A stretch of DNA of 64,000 bases from Protonemura montana. Lineage: Eukaryota; Arthropoda; Insecta; Plecoptera; Nemouridae. The translations under genes were made by a program, and so were the position numbers. Where the stretch lies: positions 1,178,001 to 1,242,000 of the forward strand of contig OX387607.1 in NCBI GenBank assembly GCA_947568835.1, written 5' to 3'. Shown here one piece after another: positions 35,501-47,600 of the stretch; position 1 is the stretch's first letter; each line of letters begins with the position of its first letter. The notes below the pieces were generated by a model. The model saw only the letters and a list, made by a program, of their open reading frames with translations. It searched no databases and was not told where the DNA came from.

Positions 35501-38500
35501 TTGCTTTGTTCATCCAATGAATTGTGCACAATAACTCCCAAAGTGTCCTCGTAAGGTCTTGTACAATGTTACGTTTGCCCCACACAAATACAAAAGCCAG
35601 GTCCAAATAATGACAACAACTTACATAGGGGTCATTCCATGTGTAATCACTCACTTTTAATTAAATTTCACTTTGACCGACCCAGATTTTGATGAAAATT
35701 GGTATACTTGTTAAGTTTGTTGACTTAGGGGCTATTTTTTTTTTTTTTTTTTTTTGGTCCAACCGTTCGGATATTACAAGGGGGGGAAGTTGGGGTCATT
35801 TTGCCCCCCGGGCGTGTAGTGACCACCCTTTCTACGCAATATCTAGGGTTCTATGGGAGCTACAGAGCTGGGAAACAAATCATCTGAAAGGTAATTTCAT
35901 ACCCTACCTGAATATGGAAACAAAAATGACGATATGTTAATACGAATTTAATTGTGATTTTACACATCTGCATTTTCCAAAATGACCATATCGCTGATGA
36001 GTCATTTTTGATTTGCCTGATTTTTTTTCTATATATACAGAACATACATATGATCATGTGTTCCAAAAATCAAGATGGGTGTTTTACCACTTTCCAAGAA
36101 AAAAAATTTTTTCTATAAAAAAGTGCCTTTTTGCCAGTAGAACAGCATTTTGATCACAATTATTGTGATCAGAGCACTGGCATATATTTTATATTAAAGT
36201 TGATTTTTGTTTGCACAGTTGCATGTTCTTGAAATGTTATTCTCTACAATACAAATCGATTGTTTGCCATATTCCTGTAAATCATGGATCAAGTTGAAAC
36301 AGTTCATAGAAGTCAAAAGTTTGTTCATTTCTTGTCTGGACTTGCATCTACAAGAATCTTAAAATGGTATTCCCTAGAATACAACTATAGATTGTTTGTC
36401 ATGCTCCTGAATCATGGATCAAGTTGTAACAGGTTACAAGTAAAAAGTTTGGTAATTTCTTGTCTGGACTAAAGCAATCAGTCTCTGGCCTCATGTTGAT
36501 GAGGATAGAAGCTAATTTGCTCTCAAGCACCTTTTATTTAGAGATTCATAATGTGCTCAATTGGACTGTTCTTTGAAGAAGAATGTGGACCCATCGAAGA
36601 TCTAGCGATTAAAAGCATTGAAAGTTTCAATAGTGACCAGCAGTTATCATTAGCTCTGCGTACTAAGTGTGATAATGTGAAGACCGTGTGTCATTTACAT
36701 GAAAAGAAATTCCTTCGTCTGTATAGCTGTCACCACAAGTTATGCTGCGATCCGTTTCAGGCTCACTGTGGAATAGTGAAAGTTAATGGGTTAAGAGAAA
36801 TTAATGCAGCATCCAGGACGAAATACTTGGAGATTGCCGACCTCATCCCTGGAAAGAAATTATGCTCAACTTGCCGTAAGCTGCTCTCGCTCAGGCTGAA
36901 GGAACTAACAACCGTTTCTGTTCTAACGCCAACTAAATCCACTGAACTTGACCTACCTTTCGTGGACATACCCTGTGAAGCAGATGCCGTGAATCAGTCT
37001 TTAGCTGCATTTGGTGTGTCACCTATTAATACCACCAAACTAAAGGGTAAATCTATGTTTTATTCGAAAAGAAAGTTCAGCGAAATAACACAAGGTGTAA
37101 AGAAGAGATTGGAACTAGTATCTCCCAGTAATGAAGAAATCAGCAAAGAAGATTTGACATCTTCAGAGGAGTGCAAGGACAGCATCCGTGATGGGTCAGA
37201 GATAATAGCACAACTGAAAGAAAAGTTTAAGACGAGTACCAGAAGCGAGAAAATAACAATTTTATCTGTGCTTCCAAAAAGTTGGAGCATTAAGAGAATA
37301 ATGCAAGAGTTCAATGCATCTAACCATTTGGTACGTAAAACCAAACAACTAGTAAAGGCCCAAGGGATACTGCCATCTGCAAATCAAAAAGCAGGAAAAA
37401 CTCTTTCCCCTGATTGCATTCAACTGATTGAAGAGTTTTATGAAAATGATGATGTAAGCCGTGTCATGCCGGGTAAAAAAGATTTTGTCTCGGTTAAAGT
37501 GGGTGACAATCGAGTTCACCGCCAGAAGAGACTAGTGTTAAGCAACTTAAGTGAAGTGTATCGCAGCTTCAAAGATAAATATCCTGACATCAAGGTTGGA
37601 TTCTCGAAGTTTGCAGAGCTCAGACCCAAACATTGTGTTCTGGCAGGAGCAGCTGGGACACATTCTGTCTGTGTCTGTACGATACACCAAAACGTTAAGT
37701 TGATGGCTTTGGGAGCAAAGCTGCCTTTGCTTTCAGACGGTACCATCAAATCATACCAACACTGCCTTGCCAGCCTCATGTGCAACCCCCCGCTTCTCAA
37801 CTGCTTTGTAGGAAAGTGTGGCAATTGTCCGGGAACCGATGAACTTCGTGAATGGCTAGAAATCTCATTCAGTGAAAATTTCATAGACTCTGTGACTTAT
37901 AAACAGTGGCTGTCAACAGACAGATGTACCCTAGAGACAATTACGAAACCTACAGATGAGTTTGTTGACTGTTTTATTGAAAAATGCATTTTATTAAGAA
38001 ATCATGATTTTATTGCACGGCAGCAAGCGGCATTCATGCAGGAGAAGAAAGCCAACCTTAAACCAGGGGAAGTTTTAGTAGTGGGCGACTTCGCTGAGAA
38101 TTATTCTTTTGTGCTCCAGGATGCTGCACAAGGTTACCATTGGAATAACAGCCAATGCACCCTTCACCCATTTGTGTGTTACTTTAAGCCTGAAGATCGA
38201 GACATACAACATTTAAGTTACGTTGTCATTTCTGACTCGCTAACTCATGACACCGTTACTGTGCACACTTTCCAAAAGCACCTGATAAGACACCTGAAAC
38301 AAAACATTTCGGATGTATCCCATTTAATTTACTTTTCTGATGGAGCGGCAGCCCAATATAAGAATAAGAAGAATTTTTCCAACTTGTGCCATCATGAAGT
38401 TGACTTCGAACTAACTGCTGAGTGGCATTTTTTTGCCACATCCCACGGTAAAGGACCATGCGATGGAGTTGGTGGGACTGTAAAACGAAATGCAGCACGG

Positions 38501-41500
38501 GCAAGTTTACAGAAACCATATGCCGACCAAATAATGACGCCGATAGACTTTTACCGGTGGGCAACAGAAAATGTGTGGACTGTAAATTTTGTGTTTGTAG
38601 CCAATGAAGAGATTACAGCAAATGGCATCAAACTTAAAGAACGATTCAAAGAATTAAAAACTATCGTAGGCACAAGAAGCTTTCATGCGTTCTACCCAAA
38701 ATCGCTAACTTCCTTACATGTGAAACACTTTTCTCTTTCTGAAGAAATCAACATTGTGAAGATTGTTGAGAAAAATGAAGAAGGAGAAGAAGAAGAAGAA
38801 GAAGAAGAGGAGGAAGCAACAGCAGCAGAAATACCCGAGTTTGAGTTCAAAGACGTGGGCAGTTTCATCACTGTAGCATACAACGAAGACTGGTGGCTAG
38901 CGTGTGTTCTTGAAAAATCATCACAGTCTCTTGAACTTCAAGTCAACTTTCTACACCCTCATGGACCAGCTCCATCATATTTTTATCCCAGTGTACAAGA
39001 CAAACTAATTGTAGCTTTTGCTGATGTTTTAACACTGGCCGACCCCAACACGGCAACTGGTCGAACATACTTTTTGTCGGCTACAGACACCAACAGGGCA
39101 ACAGCAGGGCTTATAAAATATGTACCTCAATAAGGTAAACTACATCTCTCTTAAGATATGCAAATTTGTACTTCATAGTAGCTATGATTGTAAGTAATGA
39201 TCATTTTCTTGAATGTTGTCTTAAATTCAGTTCATATTAATTTATATTATGAATGAATTTGCAGAAAACATTTTTTTTTCTTGGAAAGTAGTAGAACACC
39301 CATCTTGATTTTTGGAACACATGATCATATGTATGTTCTGTACATATAGAAAAAAAATCAGGCAAATCAAAAATGACTCATCAGCGATATGGTCATTTTG
39401 GAAAATGCAGATGTGTAAAATCACAATTAAATTCGTATTAACATATCGTCATTTTTGTTTCCATATTCAGGTAGGGTATGAAATTACCTTTCAGATGATT
39501 TTTTTCCCAGCTCTGTAGCTCCCATAGAACCCTAGATATTGCGTAGAAAGGGTGGTCACTACACGCGCGGGGGGCAAAATGACCCCAACTTCCCCCCCTT
39601 GTAATATCCGAACGGTTGGACCAAAAAAAAAAAAATTAAAAAATAGCCCCTAAGTCAACAAACTTAACAAGTATACCAATTTTCATCAAAATCTGGGTCG
39701 GTCAAAGTTTGAGGTGAGTGATTACACATGGAATGACCCATAGTCTACATGAAATCTGATTAAAATTGCAAATGCTTGTAAAGTACGAGGTAATTTATGA
39801 TAAGGAACACTGTCCTTGTTTGGGCATCCATTTTTGCGAGTGCAGCAGTGTTCCTAAAAATAAAAAACTTACATAGCCGTTCTTCGTGTGATCTCTTGTA
39901 AGTTCGCAGGGGACACCGATTGTCTTTGTCTAGTGGAGCGAGACCGGCGTCTCAGTCTTGGCGTCGAACGTATAGAAGACAGCGACCGCCTCCGTCTAGA
40001 TCTTTTCCGAGACCTGTTACTCCAAGAAGAGTTCCTATGTGGACTCCTCGAGCTCGACGTAGACCTCGATCGAAAGCGGCGACTTCTAGGCAAGGTCCTT
40101 GAAACTGCACGACTTCTGGAATTAGATTGAATCCCACGCGTGCGCTTTCTATTGTGTATCCTGTCAAAAGAATTCGACCGAGATCGTCTACGCGAGCGTG
40201 ACCTTCTTCGTGAACGTGATCTAATTGATCGAGTTTGCCTTCTTGGCATTGGCGAGCGGGTCCTGGAGGTTTTCGAAGACGCTGAATTGCTCGAGCCGAG
40301 GCTTTGAATGCTCTTCGATCGCGATCGGCTTGATGCCATTCGTATCGGACTTCCTGACTTACTAACGAATCTAACAGGTTTGGGCAACAATGAAGGATAA
40401 GGCCCGACTGACTTCGCATTTGCTTGATTTTGTTGCTTGCTTTCAGGTAATGGGAGACTAACTTGTGATTCCTTTCTTTGCAATCCGGAGGCAGAATCGT
40501 TGCCATCTGAACCCAAAATGCCACTGCCAGAGACAAGTAACATTTCCGAACCAGTCTTTGGTACGACAACGGATTCACTAATTTCAAGACCCGCGGGAGA
40601 AAGTTTTTCAAACTTGCGTGACATCGCTATCGACTTGTAGCGTTCTGATTGGTCAATGTGGTGTTTGTTGCTCGACGTTTGTGTTGCGCTGCTATTGGGT
40701 GTCAGTTGACTAATGACCGGTTTTGACACGCAGGAGAATTCATTCGATTTCTGAGATGTTCCACTTGAGACCTTGCTAATTTTTATCTTGGATCGCAAAG
40801 TTCTGTTCCTAGACCTAGGTCTAGGGCGAGGTGGAGAGATGGATACAGTTCTCTCTCGGACGGATCGTGATGAGTGAACATTCAATTTGGTAACGGGTCG
40901 TGTGTGTTTGGTTACAGTCCTGGACTCGTTGGAGAGATCTGTGCACGATGTCAGTGACGAGATGCTCATTTCCCTTTCGTCGACCGGAAGAGGCAATGCA
41001 CGAGACTCAAAAGACGATCCACGTCTGATTTTTTCACTGCACGACTCGCTACTGATGGATCGCAAGTCGTTTTCCGTGGAATTAGACCAAGATTGACTGA
41101 CATCATGCGTAAGACTGGTGGAATTCAACAATTTTTTTGCCTTCTGATTTTTTTTTTTTGATTTGTGGCATTTTCTTTTCTTTGATTTCTTGTAATTTTT
41201 TGAATGGCGACCTGTCTTTTGATCACTGTTTTCAGAAGAAAGGACAGGCATCAAGTATTCGCTATCTGAACCCAATGATTGACTTGAGCTTTTGCTTTTG
41301 ATGAAAGGTGCGGATTTTTTTAAATCGCTAATCAGATGAAATTTGGAGACCAAACCTTTCAAGAAACTACGCCCCGGCCTAGGCGGATCCACTGCTTTAT
41401 TTATCACAGACGAGTCTAGTATATAATTATTATCTCCACCTTCTTTTATCCTCCTCTTCTTCCGCTTCTTTGGCTTGCTAAGCCGAGGTGGTGGGGGTGG

Positions 41501-42322
41501 TTCTGGAATGAAATCTGTAATCAAATTATCTGACTGAAGGCATCTGGATTGAAAAGGTGACGTGAATTGCTTCGCGCCAGCGTTGGGTGCTCCCGTCACT
41601 GGTAGCATTGTTACAGTTTTTGCACTGCTAATGCTGACGTCAGAGTCATCAAACCTATTTCCAGCTTTGTTAGGTATTTTTCTGTCGTTGGAAATGTGTT
41701 TGCATTGTGACTCATGCAATGGTTGTTCTTCAAAATCTTTACTTCTTTCATGCTTTGACACTTTGCTGAGACTCATATCTTGTTTTGCCTTTCTTTTCAA
41801 TTTTTTTACACGGTGACTAGCATCTCCCATTTCATCAGATTTGCTTCTTGCTGATTTGACAAGGTCTTTTCCACCTGTTTTGTTGCGTGAGCAATAGGGC
41901 TCAAAATGGTATTCATTATTTTCTGTCTCGGCAAAATAATCATATTGGAGTCGGGTTACTGCAGTGTTGACACACTTCTTTGCCTTTTCTTTCTTTGAGC
42001 TCGAACTTAGACGGCTGAAATCATCACTTTCACCGCTGGAAACAATTTCTCCTGGTTCTAAATTAGTAGAATTTTGAGTATCCTGGATGACTGTCGTGCA
42101 ATTTATGGGAGTATTTATCAGAACTAAAAGTTTACTTTTCTCGTCCGATTCAATCATTTCCAATTGCGGCGTTGCAACTTTTTCCAGGGCTGGAATAGCT
42201 GGAGATGGTGGTATATTTTCAGAGGTCTCTTGTGGCTTGGTGTTTGTGATGTCATCCAAAAACGCTAATTCTTCAAAATCATCGTCGTGGAGCCTAGCGA
42301 CCACTTCAGCGGAAAAATTCAT
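32572..42322 (-). CDS. Uncharacterised RS-domain nuclear protein (1230 aa, 3 coding exons)
   Basis: Coding exons (minus): 42322-39873, 35258-35132 and 33687-32572; phases 2 then 0, sum 3693 nt. The small middle exon (beginning QSHEKHALPSNSTEVQVVLP) was found by requiring phase agreement. The acidic N-terminus (VVARLHDDDFEELAFLDD) is followed by Ser/Lys-rich disordered sequence with basic runs (PKKRKKRRIKEGG). An RS domain spans about residues 690-815 (RSRSRRRSRSRRRSRSNSFD). Then comes a Tyr/Pro-rich segment (GNQYNYQPYHYG) and a conserved-looking end (LRLRNSVLRPKRSVMTQVDF, ending LFNALRDLLE). No RRM or enzymatic domain is seen. The RS content suggests splicing or transcription-linked nuclear speckle function, by inference only. 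I do not recognise the family. Intron 1 holds the 4.1-kb transposon in opposite orientation. ATG 42322 follows a possible acceptor (GATTTTAG), so a leader exon may exist. Confidence 0.75.
35629..39739 (+). mobile_element. Intact autonomous DNA transposon, 4111 bp
   Basis: Both termini are the perfect inverted repeat GGGTCATTCCATGTGTAATC, continuing as near-identical inverted sequence for about 480 bp (35,629-36,112 and 39,266-39,739). It is flanked by the direct 4-bp duplication ATAG (35,625-35,628 and 39,740-39,743). One intronless 860-codon ORF lies between the arms. Complete ends, target duplication and an open ORF indicate a recent insertion that may still be able to move. A 4-bp duplication fits superfamilies such as Sola, but the assignment is untested. 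Arm differences are mainly in poly-A/T length and a few substitutions. Confidence 0.9.
36551..39133 (+). CDS. Transposase of the 4.1-kb DNA transposon (860 aa)
   Basis: A single uninterrupted exon. The N-terminus (about residues 40-120) is Cys/His-rich (CHLHEKKFLRLYSCHHKLCC), suggesting zinc-binding DNA recognition. A helix-turn-helix-like segment follows near 240-265 (WSIKRIMQEFNASNHLVRKT). The presumed RNase H-like catalytic core has VVGDFAENYSF with D513 and YFSDGAAAQYKNKKN with D597, then ATSHGKGPCDGVGGTVKR (D638). The third catalytic acidic residue is not assigned. An acidic Glu run lies at about 740-757, and the C-terminus (about 770-860) looks like a small beta-barrel reader domain (WWLACVLE, FLHPHGPAPSYFYPS). 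I recall similar proteins annotated as uncharacterised in other invertebrates, so multicopy spread is expected. Superfamily is uncertain. Confidence 0.8.
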   Translation: MCSIGLFFEEECGPIEDLAIKSIESFNSDQQLSLALRTKCDNVKTVCHLHEKKFLRLYSCHHKLCCDPFQAHCGIVKVNGLREINAASRTKYLEIADLIPGKKLCSTCRKLLSLRLKELTTVSVLTPTKSTELDLPFVDIPCEADAVNQSLAAFGVSPINTTKLKGKSMFYSKRKFSEITQGVKKRLELVSPSNEEISKEDLTSSEECKDSIRDGSEIIAQLKEKFKTSTRSEKITILSVLPKSWSIKRIMQEFNASNHLVRKTKQLVKAQGILPSANQKAGKTLSPDCIQLIEEFYENDDVSRVMPGKKDFVSVKVGDNRVHRQKRLVLSNLSEVYRSFKDKYPDIKVGFSKFAELRPKHCVLAGAAGTHSVCVCTIHQNVKLMALGAKLPLLSDGTIKSYQHCLASLMCNPPLLNCFVGKCGNCPGTDELREWLEISFSENFIDSVTYKQWLSTDRCTLETITKPTDEFVDCFIEKCILLRNHDFIARQQAAFMQEKKANLKPGEVLVVGDFAENYSFVLQDAAQGYHWNNSQCTLHPFVCYFKPEDRDIQHLSYVVISDSLTHDTVTVHTFQKHLIRHLKQNISDVSHLIYFSDGAAAQYKNKKNFSNLCHHEVDFELTAEWHFFATSHGKGPCDGVGGTVKRNAARASLQKPYADQIMTPIDFYRWATENVWTVNFVFVANEEITANGIKLKERFKELKTIVGTRSFHAFYPKSLTSLHVKHFSLSEEINIVKIVEKNEEGEEEEEEEEEEATAAEIPEFEFKDVGSFITVAYNEDWWLACVLEKSSQSLELQVNFLHPHGPAPSYFYPSVQDKLIVAFADVLTLADPNTATGRTYFLSATDTNRATAGLIKYVPQ
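39745..39850 (-). repeat. Old tRNA-SINE fragment beside the transposon
   Basis: The minus-strand tail (GAAATCTGATTAAAATTGCA on the plus strand), a GAACACTG arm remnant and then TTTGGGCATCCATTTTTGCG. It is diverged and rearranged. The transposon's target duplication adjoins it. Confidence 0.45.
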
Positions 42323-42380
42323 GGCGCTCGTGTCTAAAATCGAGAACGAAATGCTTTGATAGAAATAAATGCAGCATACG

Positions 42381-43365
42381 TGCAGGCAGTGGCGTAACTA
42401 CGCGTAACTCGCGGGCCAGCCAGGATAGAACAACGGGGGCGCGTACTATACTCGCCCCAGCCCACGAGCTCGTACTGACGACCAGCGTCAAATTTATTTG
42501 TTTTTGTTTGCCAAAATTATCTTAAAGTTAATAGTTGCACTGGGAATTTGTCTGACGTGCAGAATATATTAGATTATATTTATTTAATGCAGAAGTTAAT
42601 TAATAATAATCCAAGTTTCAGTTATTTTCAATGAAATTTGGCGCAAGTGTCTTGTTTCATTTCTTCCCATGCGTATGCAGTCCCTACGAACTTAAATCTA
42701 TAATTCTTTCTCAATCTGTAGTCACTTCGATGTGAATATTACTGCAAATTGAGTTTAATGTAGCCATATTTTAGCTGTCTCAGAACGCGTATTAGACTGA
42801 AATATTTGCGTTTTCGTCATGTCAAGACCGCCCAAATTTCCGGACACGAAGAAATAATGATTAATTCAACTGCTCGCAAAAATTACCCGGACATTGTTGG
42901 TGCCCGTAGGAATCATTCCCTTGTTGACAAGGGCCTAAGTCGTACTTCGGGGCCTTTTCCTACTTGTACTAAGTTAAAATTAAGCTTTCCTGCTAGCTTC
43001 TATGAAACAAAATTAAAAATGGGGCTTAGCTATTCACTTGCACTAGATGTCACATATTGCCAACCATGCTGCCAATTTGCTAACAGAAAAAAAAGCTGTT
43101 AAATAAAAAGACGCATTCCAAAAAATTCCATTTGCCCTGGGGCGAATGGAATTCGTGACTGGAAACATCTATTCGTAATTTTTTTTTCATTGGATCGCTG
43201 CTGGTGATCCTGATTAATTATTGAATTACTGAGAATTGTTTACTTCTAGAAACCATACATTTTTCCCAAGAACCTGTTTCAGAACTCACAAGTGAACGTA
43301 CAAAAGTATGCGCAATACAGAAACATTAGAACTGTTGATTTTTTGTTCAAACCAGTTCCTTTGAA

Positions 43366-43397
<32 letters not shown>

Positions 43398-43447
43398 CGA
43401 AAAATCTTGCCCCGGGCTCAGGAATACCTAGTTACCCTCTGCCTGCA
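42381..43447. mobile_element. Decayed DNA-transposon remnant with short inverted ends and a G30 tract
   Basis: The left end TGCAGGCAGTGGCGTAACTA and the inverted right end TGCAGGCAGAGGGTAACTAG are similar, giving a ~1.07-kb element. An internal ORF (42,806-43,102) ends LALDVTYCQPCCQFANRKKS. This resembles the TTF-type zinc finger near the N-terminus of ZMYM1-like hAT transposases (weak). No target duplication was found. A run of 30 G lies at 43,366-43,395. It begins 58 bp upstream of the RS-protein start codon. Confidence 0.4.
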
Positions 43448-44622
43448 AGTAACCCCTAATGCAACGACATTGTTGTCTGATAGACTTGCGTGTCAATCAA
43501 CAACAGATAATTTATTAAATTAGATTAATTTTATTAATTAAATCCCTGTTGGCAAGTTACCACAGAAATAAATCCTGTCATGATTTACCTGGAGAGGTCG
43601 GATACGTTCTACAGCGTAAAGGGGTCCATCATCGCAAGCTAAGATTCTAGCAACGGTTATATCAGGTTCACATTACGGCAAAAATCATAGAGAAATTTTA
43701 AGATTTTACTCTTTTTGCAGCGAAATATTTGAAACTGGTTTACTCGAGGAATTTATTGATTTTAAATAATAAACGCTGAGGGTAACTCAACCATTCGAAA
43801 AGTGTAGCACAATATTCGGCCGATCGGCGCGGATTGCGCGCTGGTATGCATGACCAGAGACATGACAGCTGTAGATGCGCTGTATCAGTTTTGCCACCTG
43901 CTTGAGATCTAGGGATCTAGGGACTTTAAGGGATTTTGTTCAAATCTAGGGGTATTTGAAATATTCAACTTTTTATTGGCTCGTCCTTAGAAAGCCAATA
44001 ATTGTAACTTGCGATAAAGCGTTTTTATATAGAAAATTAAAATATTTCTATGGTAATATCACACTTAATTTCACAAACAGGAGGTTTTGTGGTCATCTTT
44101 GAGATGGTCAGTGCATGGATGATCGTATTTACATAAGGTTACATTCCACAGCTTGGGTAAAACTGAATTTCCATGTTTTAAGCTACATTTATCAAAAGTT
44201 CTCCATCATCCACTTGACATTTGTTTTTAAAACCAAGATTCCGGCCAAGCACATGAGATAAAGTTCACATTTTCTTCCTTTCTATCCCATACTCCTTCTT
44301 GCAATCGAGTGATATTCTACCCAAAATATGCTACTAATAGCTACTACACCATCTACACAAATCTAATATGTTTCACCCATTTATAAGTATGTCTAGGCAG
44401 AAAGTTGAGTCCAAAAAAGTTTTTCCAGTTTGCACCAACTGAGAAAGTTGTGATTCTCCTTTTTCCAAAATGACTGTGAGGACCTTTTACTCCAGGTAAG
44501 TATCAATAACTTTAATTTACTAAATTTAATTAGTAACACAACACATAAAAATGCACCGTCTTTATATGGGAAAAAAGACAATTAACAATAATGTAAACAA
44601 ATGTACTGTCGTGGCAAAGATT
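43448..44622. other. Intergenic stretch between the RS-protein gene and the symplekin 3' end
   Basis: AT-rich, no exon chain or RNA gene recognised. The right end should include the symplekin 3' UTR; a TTTAAT near 44,511 (ATTAAA on the minus strand) is a possible polyadenylation signal. Confidence 0.45.
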
Positions 44623-47600
44623 TCACTCCAGCCCTGGGGGCAACGGCTCCATGTGGGAGCCATCCTCAGCTGCTCCAGGAACTGGCACCAGCGAATTCTG
44701 CAGAGGAAAACAGGTAATTATGACCACATTGAAACAAGGCTGGCAAGAATGTCAAAACAGGAATCTATCACGTATGCAAGGGAAAGTGGCTTACCGGATC
44801 TGAACTCTCATCGAAATCGGTCACCGTGGTTGTAACCTTCCCCGTCAATACATCCATGATGGCTTGGGAAACGTGCACGCGCTGAAATAGTAATCCATGG
44901 TCAATTTCATGTTGCATCGAAATACTAGGAAATTATTCTACACACTAACGATAGCAGGGATGACATGTCGATAACTTTACACCCTACATAACCAAATCCA
45001 TCTTTCTTCACTCTTCCAGTATTTATTACCAGGCTTTTGGCAACCCTCACATATTATAACTATGGTATAGCAGTTACTAAGAGATAAAATCTCAAAACTG
45101 CAGCTATGTAATTACTATTTCTTATTGCACTTCAAATTTTCATTAGAAAATTATGTTTGACCCTTTTGTGGTCAGTGGGAAATCACACGTTTTAGCAATA
45201 ATACGATTTAGTAATAAAATTTCATGAGAAAAAATCTTCGCAAAATTAATTCAACAAAGAACACAGCACACGAAATTACACACGAAAAGAAGAGCTCAAC
45301 AATAAGATTATTCGACCGACCCCATGCTTAACCCGCACCTGGTTGTCGGTGAATGCTGAGACGTGGGCCAGCAACGCGGGTTGGATTTCGGGTGACGAAG
45401 AGAAAACGTCTGCAAGTTGCAACGGGGGCAGCTGCAACAGCACCTGGAAGCTCTGGGGCTGTGTTCGTTGGCAACACTTGATGAAGCCTTCCCACACCTT
45501 GCGCTGCTTCCAAACCTGGGGGTTAAATGGTACATTCAACGTTTGGTAGCCATGGAGATGCTGAGATCGCCTGACAGAGCTTCTCAATTCTGCTATCTTA
45601 TGTTACCACGGGTATATCATGGCCTGGCATAGGAGGTTCAATGGTAGATTCAACGTTTGGTAGCCATGGAGATGCTTAGATGGCCTGACAGAGCTTCTCA
45701 ATTCTGCTATCTTATGTTACCACGGGCATATCATAGCCTAGCATAGGAGGTTCAATAGTAGATTCAACGTTTGGTAGCCATGGAGATGCTGAGATCACCT
45801 GACAGAGCTCCTCAATTCTGCTATCTTATGTTACCACGGGTATATCATAGCCTAGCATAGGAGGTTCAATGGTATATTCAACGTTTCCATGTCGTCGAGA
45901 AATGCTACCGTTGTGTTACCTGCTTCATAATGAGTCGCTGCAGAATGTTCATAACGAAGCCGATGAGTCTGGGATAGAGCGACATCGACTGGATGACCGT
46001 ACGCATGAGTAGGGTCGGGAGTGGATTGAGTTCCATCAAGTTCTGCATGACCACCGCCAGGACCTCCTGGGTGTAGGCCTGCTGCTCGGCAAAGCACATC
46101 GATGTGGCTGTGAGGATGGAAGAAACAGGCGAACATAGTTCAACGATTTGTAGCACATTAAAATAATAGAATAGTGGAGCAGTTTTCTACAAATATGTCA
46201 CTTTTTTCGAGTGTGACCTGGTATAACTGTTAAACAAGTTGTGAGTTTTTCTGTTGAGTGTACAGGTTTAAGTTAGAGTCACAGCAATAATGTTAAACTA
46301 TCTGCTGAGCAAACGAGGCCGGCAACACGTGGTTACGATAGGTGCTTGCGGCAGTCCTTTTTAACAAACTTCTACAATTACTTTATAACAACACAAAGCA
46401 TTGGTACATGTTTATCAACCGTTGAGGTTAGCATTAATAAAGATTAATTGAGCGTAAACCAGTTTCAAATGCGAGTAATCTGCGAGAAATAACAAAATGA
46501 AATTTCTTAAGACTCAAAACGACGATTCCTGAGTGATAAGACAGCTTCAGAGATAAAGAATTTTGCTCATATTTTTAGTATTACTTTGCATGTCCTCGTT
46601 TGAACTCAAGAAAGATATTTGTGATGCAACTTTGTAAAGGTTGAGAAATGCTGATGAATAGATATATTATTGTGTAGAAACTTAAAATTTAAATTTAAAC
46701 CTTTCCTGTTTTCAGTTTTCAGTTTTTTACTTTCTCTCCTCTGATCAATTGATTAGCAGATTTTTAAAATCACACATGTTTTATAAAATACTAGCAGTGC
46801 ACCCGCTGCATACGCAGCTGCCGTGTGTGAAGTGATGGAAGTGATGTGATGGTAAATTACCAAAATACAGTCAGTTTTTTTAAAAAGAAAACTTCATACA
46901 TTGATTTGTGGAACTTATTTTAAACTGTTGACACGTTCCAATTTGAGGATTTTGTCAAATTTAGCCCGACGTTGGTGAAATCGACCAGCCAAGTCAACGT
47001 ACCCTTGATGACGAACTTGAGCTCGGCCTTGGAAGGGTCGATGTTATGAAGGGCGATGAGCAGCTCTGCGGGCGTGATTTGAGCCGAGTGAGCCAAGTCT
47101 GCGTGGGTTCCTAGCAAGCGATTGAACACCTCCTTCACCACCACGGGGTTCAGCTTGATTAGCTTGGGTAGTGCGCTTATAACCTCCTTCTTGCTAAGTC
47201 CCGTCAGCACCGGGATCAGGAACCTCACGTCGGACACTCGAGTGTGGTACAGGTCACGCACTCGAGCAACCAGCTCAGCGCTCGGAGGAACTGAAAGGCA
47301 GGGTGACAGCAATTAGAGTCTTGCTTGTCTAGAGCGGTCATTAGCCGTTGCTGCCTTGGTGCTACGTAATGCGACTGGTGAACTGAAATGTATTTAAGGC
47401 ACGGAAAAACTGGAGCTGCAAAGAAATCATATGAATAATCCTATAAGTAAATAATGTGAATCTTGAAGATACCACAACAGTTTAATTAACATGTAGGTGT
47501 ATTTATCGATAGAAAGCTAATTATTATATGAGATATTATATAAATTGCAATGGGCAGAGCATTTCCAGGACTTGGGGACTGGAACCCCTATCTCTATCTG

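Noticed and set aside
36551..39133. Host gene nested in the intron of the RS-protein gene
   Set aside because: It is framed by perfect inverted termini and a direct 4-bp duplication, which marks it as a transposon gene.
32572..42322. RS-rich exons as upstream part of the ZNF318-like gene
   Set aside because: The RS gene has its own stop at 32572, and the ZNF318-like gene has its own start at 31262 behind a separate leader.
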